A stretch of DNA of 64,000 bases from the NCBI GenBank assembly GCA_001890945.1, contig MLAX01000004.1:558001-622000 (forward strand), in the 5' to 3' direction. Made by a program: the position numbers and the translations under genes. The notes below the pieces were generated by a model. It ran no database searches, had not been told where the DNA came from, and saw only the letters and a program-made list of their open reading frames with translations. The stretch is from Alphaproteobacteria bacterium AO1-B. Its GTDB lineage: Bacteria > Pseudomonadota > Alphaproteobacteria > Rhizobiales > Stappiaceae. Every line of letters starts with the position of its first letter. The stretch's first letter is position 1. Below, piece by piece: positions 53,247 through 63,299 of this stretch.

Positions 53247-54203
53247 TTAGAAAGGCGACTCTGGGAAGTAGTAGCTTTCTGCGTTTTCGCGGGTGATCAG
53301 TGTCGCCCCGAGAATGTACCGGCCGGCGACAGGGCCATTCGACTTGAAAGCGTTGACCGTTGCATCCATCGCGGTTGCAATCATTGCCGGCGGGTAAAGG
53401 ACGTTTACAGGGATCAGCTCGTCGCCATCCATGATGCCTTTGATGATTTCCTTCATGCCAGCACCTCCGACAACGAACATGCCGTTGCCATCACGGCCTG
53501 CCTGTTTCAATGCTGCGACCACGCCGATCGCGATATCATCGTCTTGTGCCCACACCGCATCAATGTCCGGGAAGCGAGACAGGAAATCCTGCATGACTTC
53601 AAAACCGTCGTCACGGTTCCAGTTGGCATGCTTGTGGTCCAGAACGTTGATACCCGAGCCTTCGATTTCTGCCATGAACGCATCAAAGCGTTCGTTGTCG
53701 ATCACGGTTGGAATGCCGCGCAAGACAACGATGTTGTCGCCGTCCTTGAGGCGGCCCTTCATGTACTGGGCCGACACGCGGCCAAGCTCAGGATTGTTGC
53801 CAGCAACATAGAGGTCCTCGATGCCCGGTTGGCTGAGACCACGATCGACAACGGTGATCCAGGCCCCGGATTTCTTGACGTTCAGGACCGGGTCGGTGAG
53901 CGGTTCGGACTCAAACGGTAGAACAACGAGTGCGTCGATCTGATGGACCGATACGAGATCTTCCAGCGCACTTGCCTGTGCGCCTGGGTCCGGAGAGTTC
54001 ACGAGGATCAGGTCCACGTCCGGATAAAGAGCCTCCAGACGTTTTTCGGCCTGCTCCGCGTGCCAGTTCATCCCGGCGGCCCAGGCGTGGGTCGGCGTTG
54101 GGTAGCTGACACCGATCTTGATCTTTTCTTCTGCGGCTGCCGTTCCGCTAAGGGCGATCAGCCCCGTCAGTGCCATCGCACCCAGTGTTTTTCTTCCTAG
54201 CAT
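53247..54203 (-). CDS. Sugar ABC transporter substrate-binding protein, ribose type (CUT2)
   Basis: Periplasmic binding protein of 318 aa with a signal peptide at about residues 1-24 (ending SGTAAA). The peripla_BP_4 pattern is clear: IKIGVSYPTPTHAWAAGMNWHAEQAEKR, IDALVVLPFESEPLTDPV, AVWAQDDDIAIGVVAAL. The ATG at 54203 follows CGGAGGAGG. The ligand is unknown; downstream isomerase and dehydrogenase genes suggest a sugar or cyclitol. Confidence 0.91.
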   Translation of the reverse strand: MLGRKTLGAMALTGLIALSGTAAAEEKIKIGVSYPTPTHAWAAGMNWHAEQAEKRLEALYPDVDLILVNSPDPGAQASALEDLVSVHQIDALVVLPFESEPLTDPVLNVKKSGAWITVVDRGLSQPGIEDLYVAGNNPELGRVSAQYMKGRLKDGDNIVVLRGIPTVIDNERFDAFMAEIEGSGINVLDHKHANWNRDDGFEVMQDFLSRFPDIDAVWAQDDDIAIGVVAALKQAGRDGNGMFVVGGAGMKEIIKGIMDGDELIPVNVLYPPAMIATAMDATVNAFKSNGPVAGRYILGATLITRENAESYYFPESPF

Positions 54204-54307
54204 TGTTTCCTCCTCCGATGCTGTCTTCAAGGCGCACCTCTCCCGTCCGGTGCGAGCCGGTTCAAATTGGGGACGGGTCCCTATTCCGTGGATCTAATGG
54301 GCCGTGC

Positions 54308-55324
54308 TCAGCCGTTCTTTTTGAGTTTCCAGTCGCTGCGCTGCAGGAGCACAGCAACGATGATGATCAACCCCTGCATGGTTCCATTCAGGTAGTTTGA
54401 GATCATGTCCGTGAAGTTCAAAATGTTGCCGATGGTAGTCAGAATGAGTGCACCCAGAATCGTCCCGCCGATCCGCCCGTAACCGCCTTTGAGGACCGTT
54501 CCGCCGATGATCACGGCCGCGATGGCTTCCAACTCCCATAATACGCCTGTCGATGCTGAGGCAGAACCAAGGCGCGGGACATAAATGATGGTCGCGAAGG
54601 ACACACACAGGCCTTGGATGATGTAGGTCAGCGTTTTTACCCGATCGACATTGATTGCCGAGTACTTGGCGACGGCTTCATTTGATCCGATAGCCGTGCA
54701 GTAGCGTCCGAACGCTGTGCGGTTCAAGAGTAGCCAGCCACAGATTGCGACGGCAATGAAGACCCAGACCGGGATCGGCAGTCCCAGAAAACTGTCATAG
54801 TAGACCGGCCGGTACGTGCCCCGAATGTCGAAGTTGAGCGACAGGGTGCCGCCGTCCGCGAAATAGGTCACCAAAGACCGGTAGATCCCCATGGTACCCA
54901 GCGTCACGATAAACGCCTCGATCTTCCCCTTGGTGGTCAGCGCACCGTTGATCCAGCCTGCGCCGATGCCAAGGAGGATCGCCAAGCCACACCCAAACAG
55001 GACAGTTGGCACACCGGTCCCGAGCGTTTCAACGGCATTGTTCATGACAATGATCATCACGCCGGAAATGGCTGCTGCCATTGAGCCCACCGACAAGTCG
55101 ATCCCGCCAGCGGTGATGACGAAGGTCGCTCCCACCGCAATAATGCCGATAAACGCTGACCGAGTCAGCAAGTTGGTCAGGTTGCCTTCACTCACGAAGG
55201 CGGGGTTGAGTAGAAAACCAATCACACACAGCAGGAGCAGAGCCAACGCTGGTCCAAGCGTCTTGAAGTCAATCCCAATGCGCTTGGATGCCTTGTCAGT
55301 GGTGTTTTCCGATACGCTCGTCAT
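54308..55324 (-). CDS. Sugar ABC transporter permease, ribose type (CUT2)
   Basis: RbsC-like permease of 338 aa with VGATFVITAGGIDLSVGSMAA, GAGWINGALTTKGKIEAFIVTLGTMGIYRSL, NRTAFGRYCTAIGSNEAVAKYSAINVDRVK and GGTVLKGGYGRIGGTILGALIL. It starts two bases after the ATPase stop. The ATG at 55324 is preferred to the long upstream frame, which lies in the ATPase gene. Confidence 0.93.
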   Translation of the reverse strand: MTSVSENTTDKASKRIGIDFKTLGPALALLLLCVIGFLLNPAFVSEGNLTNLLTRSAFIGIIAVGATFVITAGGIDLSVGSMAAAISGVMIIVMNNAVETLGTGVPTVLFGCGLAILLGIGAGWINGALTTKGKIEAFIVTLGTMGIYRSLVTYFADGGTLSLNFDIRGTYRPVYYDSFLGLPIPVWVFIAVAICGWLLLNRTAFGRYCTAIGSNEAVAKYSAINVDRVKTLTYIIQGLCVSFATIIYVPRLGSASASTGVLWELEAIAAVIIGGTVLKGGYGRIGGTILGALILTTIGNILNFTDMISNYLNGTMQGLIIIVAVLLQRSDWKLKKNG

Positions 55325-55326
55325 GG

Positions 55327-56850
55327 TCAATGGAGTTCCTCCCGTTTCAGCCCGGCGGCATAGCGCATGATTTCGTTTTCGTTGATGTGATCTCCGGTCA
55401 GTACTCCGGTGATCTGGCCTTCCCGCATGACCACAACACGGTGGCAAATTCCGATGATTTCCGGCATCTCCGAGGAGATCACAACGACCGAAACGCCCTC
55501 GGCTGCCAGCGCAGCGATGAAATGATAAATCTGTTGTTTGGTGCCGACATCGATCCCGCGGGTCGGTTCATCAATGACAACAATCTTCGGATCGCATTCC
55601 ATGATTTTCGCGAGCAGCAATTTCTGCTGATTGCCGCCGGAGAGTTTTCCGACAACGATGTCCTGATCCCGTGCCCGAACATCGAAGCGCCTGATAGCGC
55701 GTTCGAGCGCATTGGCTTCAGCGGTGCTGTCGAGCGTGAAGTTTTTGATGAATTTCGGCAAGGCAAACAGGGTCAGGTTGGGCTGCATCTTCTTGTCCAG
55801 AAGCAACCCTTTCTCCTTCCGGTCCTTCGTCAGGTAGACAAGGCCTGCGTCTCTTGCTGCGGCAACGGACAGGGCTCTTACTTCGGTTCCAAAGAGCCGG
55901 ATCCGGCCACCCTCGACAGGCGCCAATCCACAAATCGCCTCAAAGACCGCTGTTCGGCCTGATCCGATCAGTCCCGAAAACCCCAGGATTTCACCCTTGC
56001 GCAGATTGAAGCTGACATTGTGTGCGCCGGGCGTTGAAAGGTTTTGAACCTCCAGGACCAGGTCTGCGTCTACGTCCGCTTCGTGCATCGGCGGATAAAG
56101 GTCAGATAGTTCCCGGCCTACCATCATCTGGGCCATGGCATCTGGGGTCAGTTCGTTCGCCAGGCGCGTGTCGATCCATTGGCCATCGCGCAGGACCGTT
56201 ACCCGGTCCGCAATTGCTTTAACTTCATTCAGCTTGTGCGACACGAACACAATGCCGACGCCAGTTTGTTTCAGCTTCTGAACTTGCCGAAAGAAGATCT
56301 CCGTTTCCTCTTCCGTCAGAACGGCCGTTGGCTCGTCCATAATGAGGATGCGTGCGTTTCTGCTGACAGCTTTGACGATTTCAACCATTTGCTTTTGTGC
56401 AATTGTGAGATCTGAAATTCGGTCAGAAGGGGAGATGTCGAGACCGACATCATCCAGGTACTTTTGGACAAGAGATCTCATGCCCGCCCGGTCCAGAAAT
56501 CCTCTTGATTTCAGTTCCCGACCAAGAAAGACGTTCTCTTCGACCGTCATCTGTTCTGCAAGATTGAGTTCTTGGTGGATCAGAACGATGCCAAGTTTTT
56601 CTGCAGCGCCATTGGGAGGGAGTTCGGTCGTCGTGCCGTCGAGCTTGATGTGACCGGTTGTCGGGTCGTGGAAGCCGGACAGGATTTTCATCAAGGTCGA
56701 CTTGCCCGCGCCATTCTCGCCAATCAGCGCATGAACTTCGCCCGCCCGAATGTCCATGCTGACGCTGAACAGCACTGGCACCGGCCCAAAGGATTTGCTG
56801 ATGTTGACGGCTTCAATCACCGCCTCCATCGGGGGCGAATGGTGTTGCAT
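55327..56850 (-). CDS. Sugar ABC transporter ATP-binding protein, ribose type (CUT2)
   Basis: Double-ATPase protein of 507 aa. The N-terminal cassette has Walker A GENGAGKST and Walker B ILIMDEPTAVL. The C-terminal cassette has a degenerate GLIGSGRTA P-loop, signature LSGGNQQK and IVVIDEPTRGIDVGTK, as in RbsA. First gene of the minus operon, with GGAGG before ATG 56850; a second ATG at 56829 is possible. Likely controlled by the divergent LacI regulator through the operators just upstream. Confidence 0.93.
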   Translation of the reverse strand: MQHHSPPMEAVIEAVNISKSFGPVPVLFSVSMDIRAGEVHALIGENGAGKSTLMKILSGFHDPTTGHIKLDGTTTELPPNGAAEKLGIVLIHQELNLAEQMTVEENVFLGRELKSRGFLDRAGMRSLVQKYLDDVGLDISPSDRISDLTIAQKQMVEIVKAVSRNARILIMDEPTAVLTEEETEIFFRQVQKLKQTGVGIVFVSHKLNEVKAIADRVTVLRDGQWIDTRLANELTPDAMAQMMVGRELSDLYPPMHEADVDADLVLEVQNLSTPGAHNVSFNLRKGEILGFSGLIGSGRTAVFEAICGLAPVEGGRIRLFGTEVRALSVAAARDAGLVYLTKDRKEKGLLLDKKMQPNLTLFALPKFIKNFTLDSTAEANALERAIRRFDVRARDQDIVVGKLSGGNQQKLLLAKIMECDPKIVVIDEPTRGIDVGTKQQIYHFIAALAAEGVSVVVISSEMPEIIGICHRVVVMREGQITGVLTGDHINENEIMRYAAGLKREELH

Positions 56851-56905
56851 CTCAGAGTTCCTCCCAGACAGCCGTATTCTTTTTTGCCTCGCTGTCATGA
56901 GGTTA

Positions 56906-56962
56906 TGTAAACGTTTTCAGTTGTGATGTAAACCTTTACATTTTGGATTGTAAACCTTTTCA
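56906..56962. promoter_or_regulatory. Three tandem LacI-type operators
   Basis: Near-palindromic 14-mers TGTAAACGTTTTCA (56906-56919), TGTAAACCTTTACA (56927-56940) and TGTAAACCTTTTCA (56949-56962) match the LacI-family pattern TGTAAACG-TTTACA. Start-to-start distances are 21 and 22 bases, about two helical turns each. They fill the promoter region between the ribose-type operon and the LacI gene. Confidence 0.82.
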
Positions 56963-57053
56963 AAGGGCATGGAAGAACCTATACAGCGTAGAGAGGTGTG
57001 GAATTTCATGAGGTTAATGAAGCGCCGCACCGCAACAAAACCGGGGTAAAATA

Positions 57054-58085
57054 ATGGATGATCCGGGCAACCGGCCGGCGACCATTGAAGACGTCGCAAA
57101 GCTTGCGGGCGTGTCTATCGCGACCGTGAGCCGCGCACTCCGGTCCCCGGAAAAGGTTGCCGAGAGTACCCGGAAAAAAGTAACGGCGGCCATTGCAAGA
57201 ACCGGATATACCGCAAACGCGATGGCCCAGAACCTTCGGATGCAGCGCTCTCAGATGGTGTTGGTGCTGGCTTCTGCGATTGCCGATCCAAACTTCGCCG
57301 GCATTCTCACAGGCTTGGAAAAAGCAGCCAATGACAGAGGGTACGGAGTGCTTATCGGTAACACCGAAGGAACAACGGGTCTTGAGCAGAACTATCTGCG
57401 CTTCCTGTCAACCGGAATGGCGGACGGCCTCATTCTGTTGACGGGGCACATTCCCGTTGCTGGTGAACCGCAAACACCTCTGACAGCTCTTCCGCCTATT
57501 GTCGCGACTGAACGGCCTGTTGACCGGGGCGATGTCAGTTATGTCGGTGTTGATGATGTCGCCAGTGCAAAGATGGCGACCGAATATCTGATTTCTCTGG
57601 GTCACCGCCGGATAGTTTTTATTTCGGGAGGTCCTGCCGATGTGCGCAGCGATCTCCGGCATTCCGGGTATCAGAAGGGCCTGATGGAATCCGCCGTTTC
57701 CTTAAGAGATTGGCGCTTGGAAGGGGACGGGTCAGCGGAAAGTGGCCGTGCAGCTGTCGAGCGCTTGTTCATCAAGGATGACCTTCCGACGGCGTTTTTC
57801 TGTTTCAACGACAATACGGCCATCGGTGTGATTTCGGCACTGCAGATGCGCGGATACCGTGTCCCGGAGGACTTTTCAGTCCTGGGGTTCGACGACATTC
57901 CTTTTGCCAACAATTTTACACCTGGTCTCACCACAATACGCCAACCTCGCCAGCACATTGGCGAGATGGCAATGTCCCTCTTGCTAGATCGATTGGCCAA
58001 TCGCACCCTCTCAGTTCAGACACATCTCCTTCACGGCGATCTTATTGTCAGAGAAAGCTGCGCGGGTGTTCGAAAGGACCGTTGA
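57054..58085 (+). CDS. LacI family transcriptional regulator
   Basis: Regulator of 343 aa with HTH TIEDVAKLAGVSIATVSRALRSPEKV (about residues 10-35), a hinge helix (ANAMAQNLRMQR), and a periplasmic-binding-like core with VDDVASAKMATEYLISLGHRRIVFISG and FCFNDNTAIGVISALQMRGYRVPEDFSVLGFDDI. It is divergent from the ribose-type sugar operon. Three matching operator-like sites lie just upstream. Confidence 0.92.
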   Translation: MDDPGNRPATIEDVAKLAGVSIATVSRALRSPEKVAESTRKKVTAAIARTGYTANAMAQNLRMQRSQMVLVLASAIADPNFAGILTGLEKAANDRGYGVLIGNTEGTTGLEQNYLRFLSTGMADGLILLTGHIPVAGEPQTPLTALPPIVATERPVDRGDVSYVGVDDVASAKMATEYLISLGHRRIVFISGGPADVRSDLRHSGYQKGLMESAVSLRDWRLEGDGSAESGRAAVERLFIKDDLPTAFFCFNDNTAIGVISALQMRGYRVPEDFSVLGFDDIPFANNFTPGLTTIRQPRQHIGEMAMSLLLDRLANRTLSVQTHLLHGDLIVRESCAGVRKDR

Positions 58086-58167
58086 CTTTTTGTCGGGACA
58101 GAACCGGTTGCCCCTTCGAACCAAAGAGTCGTGCCTCATCTTAACCGTATCAGATGGATGGCTGGAT

Positions 58168-59685
58168 TTAGCCAGGGTTGCTAGCAGTCCTTGCGGTCGC
58201 AGTCCGGGTTATTTGCAGATACTCCCGCAGTGCGGTCTCGCAACCGTCTGACCAGATGCGCCCAAGCCACTGTTCGAATGCAGCGGCAAACCGTTGGTTT
58301 GCGGCAATGTCGCCATAGACATCGGACTGTTCCAGCCAGGCGAGCGATCTTAGGCGCGCGTTTTGCGCTGCGTCCGTGCGCTGTGACCAAAAGGGGTCGT
58401 TGGGCTCTATCCGCGACCCATCTTCTCTCGACCCTTCGCACATTCTGGCCCAAAGGGCTTCCACGAGGGCCAATCCCTCAACTGGCGTGCCGTTCTCAAG
58501 ACCATCTCGTATAGCCGGCAGCACAAAGCCTGTGTGTCGGGACGACCCATCAAAGGCAACGCGCCGCGTGGTGTCCAAGACGGCCGGGTTTGAGAAACGG
58601 CTCCGAATGAGGTCGACATATTGGGCAGGGGTTATGTTCGGAACCGCAGAAACGTGCGGTACAATTTCGTCTTTCAGGACTTTTGAGAACAGTTCTGAAA
58701 TCAGAGGATGCGCCATGCAGTCTGCTATGGTGCTCAGTGACAGGATCTCTCCGGCGTTTGCAATGACCTGATGTCCAGCATTCAGCAGCCGCAACTTCAT
58801 CATCTCGTAGCCGTGGACATCGTCGGTAAATGTTGCCCCGACTTTCTCCCAATCGGGACGGCCCGCGCAAAACCTGTCTTCCAAAACCCACTGACGGAAG
58901 GTTTCGTGAGAGACGGGTGCCTGGTCATCCAGGCCGAACTCGCGGGCAAGTGCGATCTCCCGAGGGCCGGTTGCTGGAACAATGCAATCGACCATGGAGT
59001 TTGGAAAGGTACAGTTCGCGTCAATCCAGTCCGCCAGATCCGGATCCGAAAGACGGGCGAGTCCCAGCACGGTCTGACGCAGGATCTGGCCATTGGCCAA
59101 GAGATTGTCGCAACTTAGTCCGGTAAAAGGGCCGTGCCCCTGATCTCGTCGGCGCTTTAAAGCTGCGACCAAAGCGCCAAAGGCGGTTTTTGGCGTTTCC
59201 GGATGCTGCGCATCGTGCTGGATGTCCGCATGCCGGGCATCGAATTCCTTCGTGACCGGATCGGTGTAGTAACCGCCTTCGGTGACCGTTAAGGCAACGA
59301 TGCGTATGGCAGGGTCAGCCATTTTCTGAATGAGGGGTTTGTTGTCCGCGGAAATCGGCAGGTAGTCGATCATGGATCCAACGATTTCTGCAGACGTTTT
59401 CGAAGGGTTCAGTTCAACCAGCGTCGTTAGGCAATCTTGGGCAATCAGCTTGTCCCGCATGGCCGCATCATACGGCCGAACGCCTGCACCGATAATGGCC
59501 CAGTCGTGGGCGTGCCCTTTCTGCATCAAGCGATGCAGATACCAGGCCTGATGAGCCCGATGGAAATTGCCGACACCGATATGGACAATTCCAGGTGTCA
59601 GGGCAGAGCGATCATATCCTGGCTTGGTGACCCCGGACGAAATCGCGGTCAACGTCGCATCTAAAAGAGGGATCAGCTCATCCAT
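58168..59685 (-). CDS. mtlK: Mannitol 2-dehydrogenase
   Basis: Polyol-specific long-chain dehydrogenase of 505 aa. The N-terminal Rossmann part has VHIGVGNFHRAHQAWYLHRL and TEGGYY, and the catalytic motif is KLRLLNAGHQ with Lys297 and His305, as in Pseudomonas mannitol 2-dehydrogenase. It oxidises mannitol (and arabitol) to fructose. Gene order smoE-F-G-K-S-mtlK matches the Rhodobacter polyol operon. It overlaps smoS by 13 bases and is the last gene. Confidence 0.92.
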   Translation of the reverse strand: MDELIPLLDATLTAISSGVTKPGYDRSALTPGIVHIGVGNFHRAHQAWYLHRLMQKGHAHDWAIIGAGVRPYDAAMRDKLIAQDCLTTLVELNPSKTSAEIVGSMIDYLPISADNKPLIQKMADPAIRIVALTVTEGGYYTDPVTKEFDARHADIQHDAQHPETPKTAFGALVAALKRRRDQGHGPFTGLSCDNLLANGQILRQTVLGLARLSDPDLADWIDANCTFPNSMVDCIVPATGPREIALAREFGLDDQAPVSHETFRQWVLEDRFCAGRPDWEKVGATFTDDVHGYEMMKLRLLNAGHQVIANAGEILSLSTIADCMAHPLISELFSKVLKDEIVPHVSAVPNITPAQYVDLIRSRFSNPAVLDTTRRVAFDGSSRHTGFVLPAIRDGLENGTPVEGLALVEALWARMCEGSREDGSRIEPNDPFWSQRTDAAQNARLRSLAWLEQSDVYGDIAANQRFAAAFEQWLGRIWSDGCETALREYLQITRTATARTASNPG

Positions 59686-60446
59686 TGCCCGCCATCCACA
59701 TTGTACGTCTGTGCAAGGATGTAATTGGCATCTTCACTGGCGAGAAACACGGCCATGCCCGTGAGGTCTTCTGCCGTTCCCATCCGGCCAAAGGGGACAG
59801 CCTCGCCGACTTCCTTTTTCTTTTGGCCTGGCGCCTTCTTTTCATATTTGGCAAAGAACGCATCGACGCCATCCCAGTGCTCGCCGTCGACAACGCCCGG
59901 CGCGATTGCGTTTACATTGATGCCATGCTCGATAAGATTGAGGGCCGCCGACTGGGTTAGGCTGATGATGGCGGCTTTGCTCGCGCAGTAAACCGCGACC
60001 AGCGGCTCGCCCCGGCGGCCTGCCTGGCTCGCCATATTGATGATCTTGCCGCCGCCGCCGCGCTCAATCATATGCCTGGCCACCGCCTGTAGGGTGAACA
60101 GGGTTCCGGCGACATTGATGTCAAAAACCCTGGCGAAGTCAGCGCGATCAATCTCGACGACGGGCGCCGCTGAAAAAATCGCTGCGTTGTTGATCAGGAT
60201 ATCAATTTGGCCGAGTTGCGACACTGTCTCTCTGACGGCCATATCGATGCTTTCCTGCCGGGTAACATCCATTTCTACGGCGATGGCTGCCGGTCCCAGG
60301 TCGGCTGCTGCCTGATGGGCTCGGGCGCTGTCAATGTCCGCAATGGCCACCTTCGCGCCTTCGGCAACATAGGCCTTTGCAAAGGCGAGGCCGATCCCAC
60401 GGGCTGCGCCCGTGATCAGAGCGGTTTTACCGTCCAACCGTTTCAT
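59673..60446 (-). CDS. smoS: Sorbitol dehydrogenase, SDR type
   Basis: Short-chain dehydrogenase of 257 aa with TGAARGIG (12-19), Asp37-Asp39 that favours NAD, Asn111, Ser140, Tyr153 and Lys157 all in place. The [24 protein letters not shown] segment is characteristic of the galactitol/sorbitol dehydrogenase PolS/SmoS group. It oxidises D-sorbitol to fructose. ATGA-coupled to smoK. Confidence 0.92.
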   Translation of the reverse strand: MKRLDGKTALITGAARGIGLAFAKAYVAEGAKVAIADIDSARAHQAAADLGPAAIAVEMDVTRQESIDMAVRETVSQLGQIDILINNAAIFSAAPVVEIDRADFARVFDINVAGTLFTLQAVARHMIERGGGGKIINMASQAGRRGEPLVAVYCASKAAIISLTQSAALNLIEHGINVNAIAPGVVDGEHWDGVDAFFAKYEKKAPGQKKKEVGEAVPFGRMGTAEDLTGMAVFLASEDANYILAQTYNVDGGQWMS

Positions 60447-61447
60447 GAAAGCCTCAACCCGTTGGCATCGAACTTGTGAATGACATCGTCGCGTGGGGTC
60501 ATATGGATCCGGTCCCCATGACGGAATCCGACTTCTCCATCGGCCCGCACCGTTATGCTGTCTGCCAGTCCGGTATTATGGACATGAAAAAAGGTATCGG
60601 AGCCCAGGTGTTCTGAGACGCTCACGACGCCGGACCACAAGCCTTCAGTCTCGGAAACCGAAATATGTTCCGGCCGAATGCCAATGGTGTGGGCACCGTG
60701 CTTGGCGGCCTCTTCGCCTTCAATGAAGTTCATTTTTGGTGAGCCGATGAACCCGGCTACAAATTGGTTGCGCGGGTTTTTGTAAAGCTCAAGTGGAGAC
60801 CCGACCTGTTCGATGTTCCCGGCGCGCAAAACAACGATTTTGTCCGCCATGGTCATGGCTTCCACCTGATCGTGAGTCACGTAAATCATCGTTGTCTTCA
60901 GACGTTCGTGCAGTTCAGATATTTCCAGCCGCATGCCAACCCGCAGAGCCGCATCAAGGTTCGACAAGGGTTCGTCAAAGAGGAAAGCGGATGGTTCGCG
61001 GACAATTGCCCGGCCGATTGCAACGCGCTGGCGCTGCCCGCCGGAGAGTTGGCCGGGGCGCCGGTCGAGATAATCGGTGAGGTTCAGGACAGCGGCGGCC
61101 TGTTCGACCCTGCGGTCTTGTTCGGCCTTGTCGAGCTTTGCCATGCGCAGGGGAAACGCAATGTTCTTGCGGACCGACATATGCGGATAAAGCGCATAGG
61201 ATTGGAAGACCATCGCCAGACCCCGTTTGGCCGGTGGGACGCTGGTCGCGTCCTGCCCGTCGATCAGGATCTGTCCGGAGGTGATGTCTTCCAGACCGGC
61301 AATCAGCCGGAGCAATGTTGATTTGCCGCATCCGGATGGGCCGACAAAGACCGTGAATTCTCCGTCCCCGATTTCGAGATCGAGCGAGGGAATGACTTCG
61401 ACGTTGCCGAACCTCTTGGTCACCTGCTTGAGTGTGATTTGTCCCAT
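60443..61447 (-). CDS. smoK: Polyol ABC transporter ATP-binding protein
   Basis: MalK-type ATPase of 334 aa: Walker [10 protein letters not shown] (36-44), [14 protein letters not shown] signature, [12 protein letters not shown] and a C-terminal regulatory TOBE-type domain ([16 protein letters not shown]). It energises the SmoF/SmoG permease pair. It follows smoG by eleven bases. Confidence 0.92.
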   Translation of the reverse strand: MGQITLKQVTKRFGNVEVIPSLDLEIGDGEFTVFVGPSGCGKSTLLRLIAGLEDITSGQILIDGQDATSVPPAKRGLAMVFQSYALYPHMSVRKNIAFPLRMAKLDKAEQDRRVEQAAAVLNLTDYLDRRPGQLSGGQRQRVAIGRAIVREPSAFLFDEPLSNLDAALRVGMRLEISELHERLKTTMIYVTHDQVEAMTMADKIVVLRAGNIEQVGSPLELYKNPRNQFVAGFIGSPKMNFIEGEEAAKHGAHTIGIRPEHISVSETEGLWSGVVSVSEHLGSDTFFHVHNTGLADSITVRADGEVGFRHGDRIHMTPRDDVIHKFDANGLRLS

Positions 61448-61458
61448 GACAGTGTTCC

Positions 61459-62289
61459 CTACTTAACCGCGCCGAATGTCAGGCCGCGAACGAGTTGTTT
61501 TTGACTGAACCAGCCAAGGATCAGGATGGGGGCAATCGCCATGGTCGAGGCCGCACTGAGTTTGGCGAAAAACAGACCCTCGGGGCTCGAATAGCTCGCG
61601 ATAAACGCCGTCAACGGTGCCGCATTGACGGCCGTCAGGTTGAGCGTCCAGAAGGCTTCGTTCCAGGCCAGGATGAAGTTCAACAACATGGTCGACGCAA
61701 TGCCCGGTATGGCCATGGGGGTGAGAATGTAAAGGAGTTCTTCCTTCAGGCCCGCGCCATCCATCCGGGCGGCTTCCAGGATCTCGCCAGGGATTTCCTT
61801 GAAGTACGTGTAGAGCATCCAGACTATGATCGGCAGGTTGATCAGCATCAGGACGATTGTCAGTCCGATGCGGCTGTCAAGAAGGCCCAACTGGATGAAG
61901 AGCAGGTAGATCGGGTAGAGCACGCCAACTGCCGGCAACATCTTGGTGGACAGCATCCACAGCAGGATGTCCTTTGTGCGTTTTGAAGGCACGAAGGCCA
62001 TCGACCAAGCAGCCGGAACTGCAATGATAAGTCCCAAAATCGTGGAGCCGCCAGCCAGGAATATGGAGTTCCAAAGGAAACGCATGTAGTTCGAGCGCTC
62101 CTGTACCACCGAATAGTTCTCTAGGGTCCAATCAAAGAACAAAAATATCGGCGGATCGGCGATTGCTTGCGCTTCGGTTTTGAAGCTGGTGAGGATCGTC
62201 CAGAGGATCGGAAAGAAAATCAGCAAACCTATCAACCAGGCGACGGCTGTGTTGATCATTTTCCGGTTTGTTGTAACTGCGCGGGCCAT
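61459..62289 (-). CDS. smoG: Polyol ABC transporter permease
   Basis: CUT1 permease of 276 aa with the EAA loop [27 protein letters not shown] and C-terminal [10 protein letters not shown]. The ATG at 62289 follows GAGGAG and is preferred to an upstream ATG in the spacer. Partner of SmoF in sorbitol/mannitol uptake. Confidence 0.92.
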   Translation of the reverse strand: MARAVTTNRKMINTAVAWLIGLLIFFPILWTILTSFKTEAQAIADPPIFLFFDWTLENYSVVQERSNYMRFLWNSIFLAGGSTILGLIIAVPAAWSMAFVPSKRTKDILLWMLSTKMLPAVGVLYPIYLLFIQLGLLDSRIGLTIVLMLINLPIIVWMLYTYFKEIPGEILEAARMDGAGLKEELLYILTPMAIPGIASTMLLNFILAWNEAFWTLNLTAVNAAPLTAFIASYSSPEGLFFAKLSAASTMAIAPILILGWFSQKQLVRGLTFGAVK

Positions 62290-62300
62290 TTGATTACTCC

Positions 62301-63179
62301 TCACGCGTCAAGGTTTTTGCCGACGATGCGCATCAGGAAGATCGCAACGATATTGGCGAGGATAATGGCGTAGACACCACCTGCAGAGCCGAGACCTACG
62401 TTCTGGCTTTCCAGCACCCGCTGGAAGATCAGGTAAGAAAATGTCTTGGTGCCAAAGGCACCGCCGGTGGTGACAAAGATTTCCGCGAAAATCGCCAGCA
62501 AAAAGATGGTCTGGATCAAGGTCACGATGGTGATCGCCCGCGCCAGATGCGGAAGAACGATGAAAAAGAAGCGTTTGTGGACTGGGGCGCCGTCCATTTC
62601 AGCGGCCTCTAGCTGCTCACTATCGAGAGACTGAATAGCAGTCAGCAAGATCAGCGTCGCGAATGGCAGCCACTGCCAGGAGACGATCATGATCAGCGAT
62701 GGCAGGGACGCCTGGCTCAACCATTGTATCGGTTCGGCGCCAAAAAACTTCCAGAGATGTGCCAGGATGCCGTTGACCGGATCCATGAACATGTTTTTCC
62801 AGACCAGCGCGGATACGGTCGGCATCACAAAGAAGGGCGCAATAACCAGAATTCGGACAACGCCCTGACCCCACATTGGCTGATCGAGCAAGATCGCCAA
62901 TGCAATTCCCAAGGCAATTGTGATGACCAGAACGCCTCCGACAATGATCAGCGTGGTCTGAATGCTGGGCCAAAACGAGCTTGAACTCACGAATCTGATA
63001 TAGTTGGTAAATCCGACCCACTCCAACCCGTTGGCCATGGAGTCGCCGCGCAGCGGCAGGTATTTCTTGAAGGAAAAGAACAGCGTCATGCACAACGGGA
63101 TCAGCATCCAGCCCAAGAGCAGAACGACTGCAGGTGCCATCATCATCCGGGCGGCAGAACGTGATTGCTGAGTGGCCAT
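62301..63179 (-). CDS. smoF: Polyol ABC transporter permease
   Basis: CUT1 permease of 292 aa with six membrane segments and the EAA loop LEAAEMDGAPVHKRFFFIVLPHLARAI. An AGAGGAG site precedes the ATG. It lies between smoE and smoG, as in other alphaproteobacterial polyol operons. Confidence 0.92.
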   Translation of the reverse strand: MATQQSRSAARMMMAPAVVLLLGWMLIPLCMTLFFSFKKYLPLRGDSMANGLEWVGFTNYIRFVSSSSFWPSIQTTLIIVGGVLVITIALGIALAILLDQPMWGQGVVRILVIAPFFVMPTVSALVWKNMFMDPVNGILAHLWKFFGAEPIQWLSQASLPSLIMIVSWQWLPFATLILLTAIQSLDSEQLEAAEMDGAPVHKRFFFIVLPHLARAITIVTLIQTIFLLAIFAEIFVTTGGAFGTKTFSYLIFQRVLESQNVGLGSAGGVYAIILANIVAIFLMRIVGKNLDA

Positions 63180-63260
63180 GACACATCTCCTCTGTTGACG
63201 GACGCTGGTCCGTCTCGAAATATATCTTTAAAATGAAATGGCAGAAGGAGGCCGAAGGAC

Positions 63261-63274
63261 GGGCGAACCCGCCC
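63261..63274 (-). terminator. Short intercistronic hairpin after smoE
   Basis: GGGCG (63261-63265), AACC, CGCCC (63270-63274) forms a small GC-rich stem between the smoE stop and the smoF start. It is weaker than the stem-loops after the other binding-protein genes in this window and may be incidental. Confidence 0.35.
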
Positions 63275-63299
63275 TCCGGTACTGGAAGTTACCGCGAGC

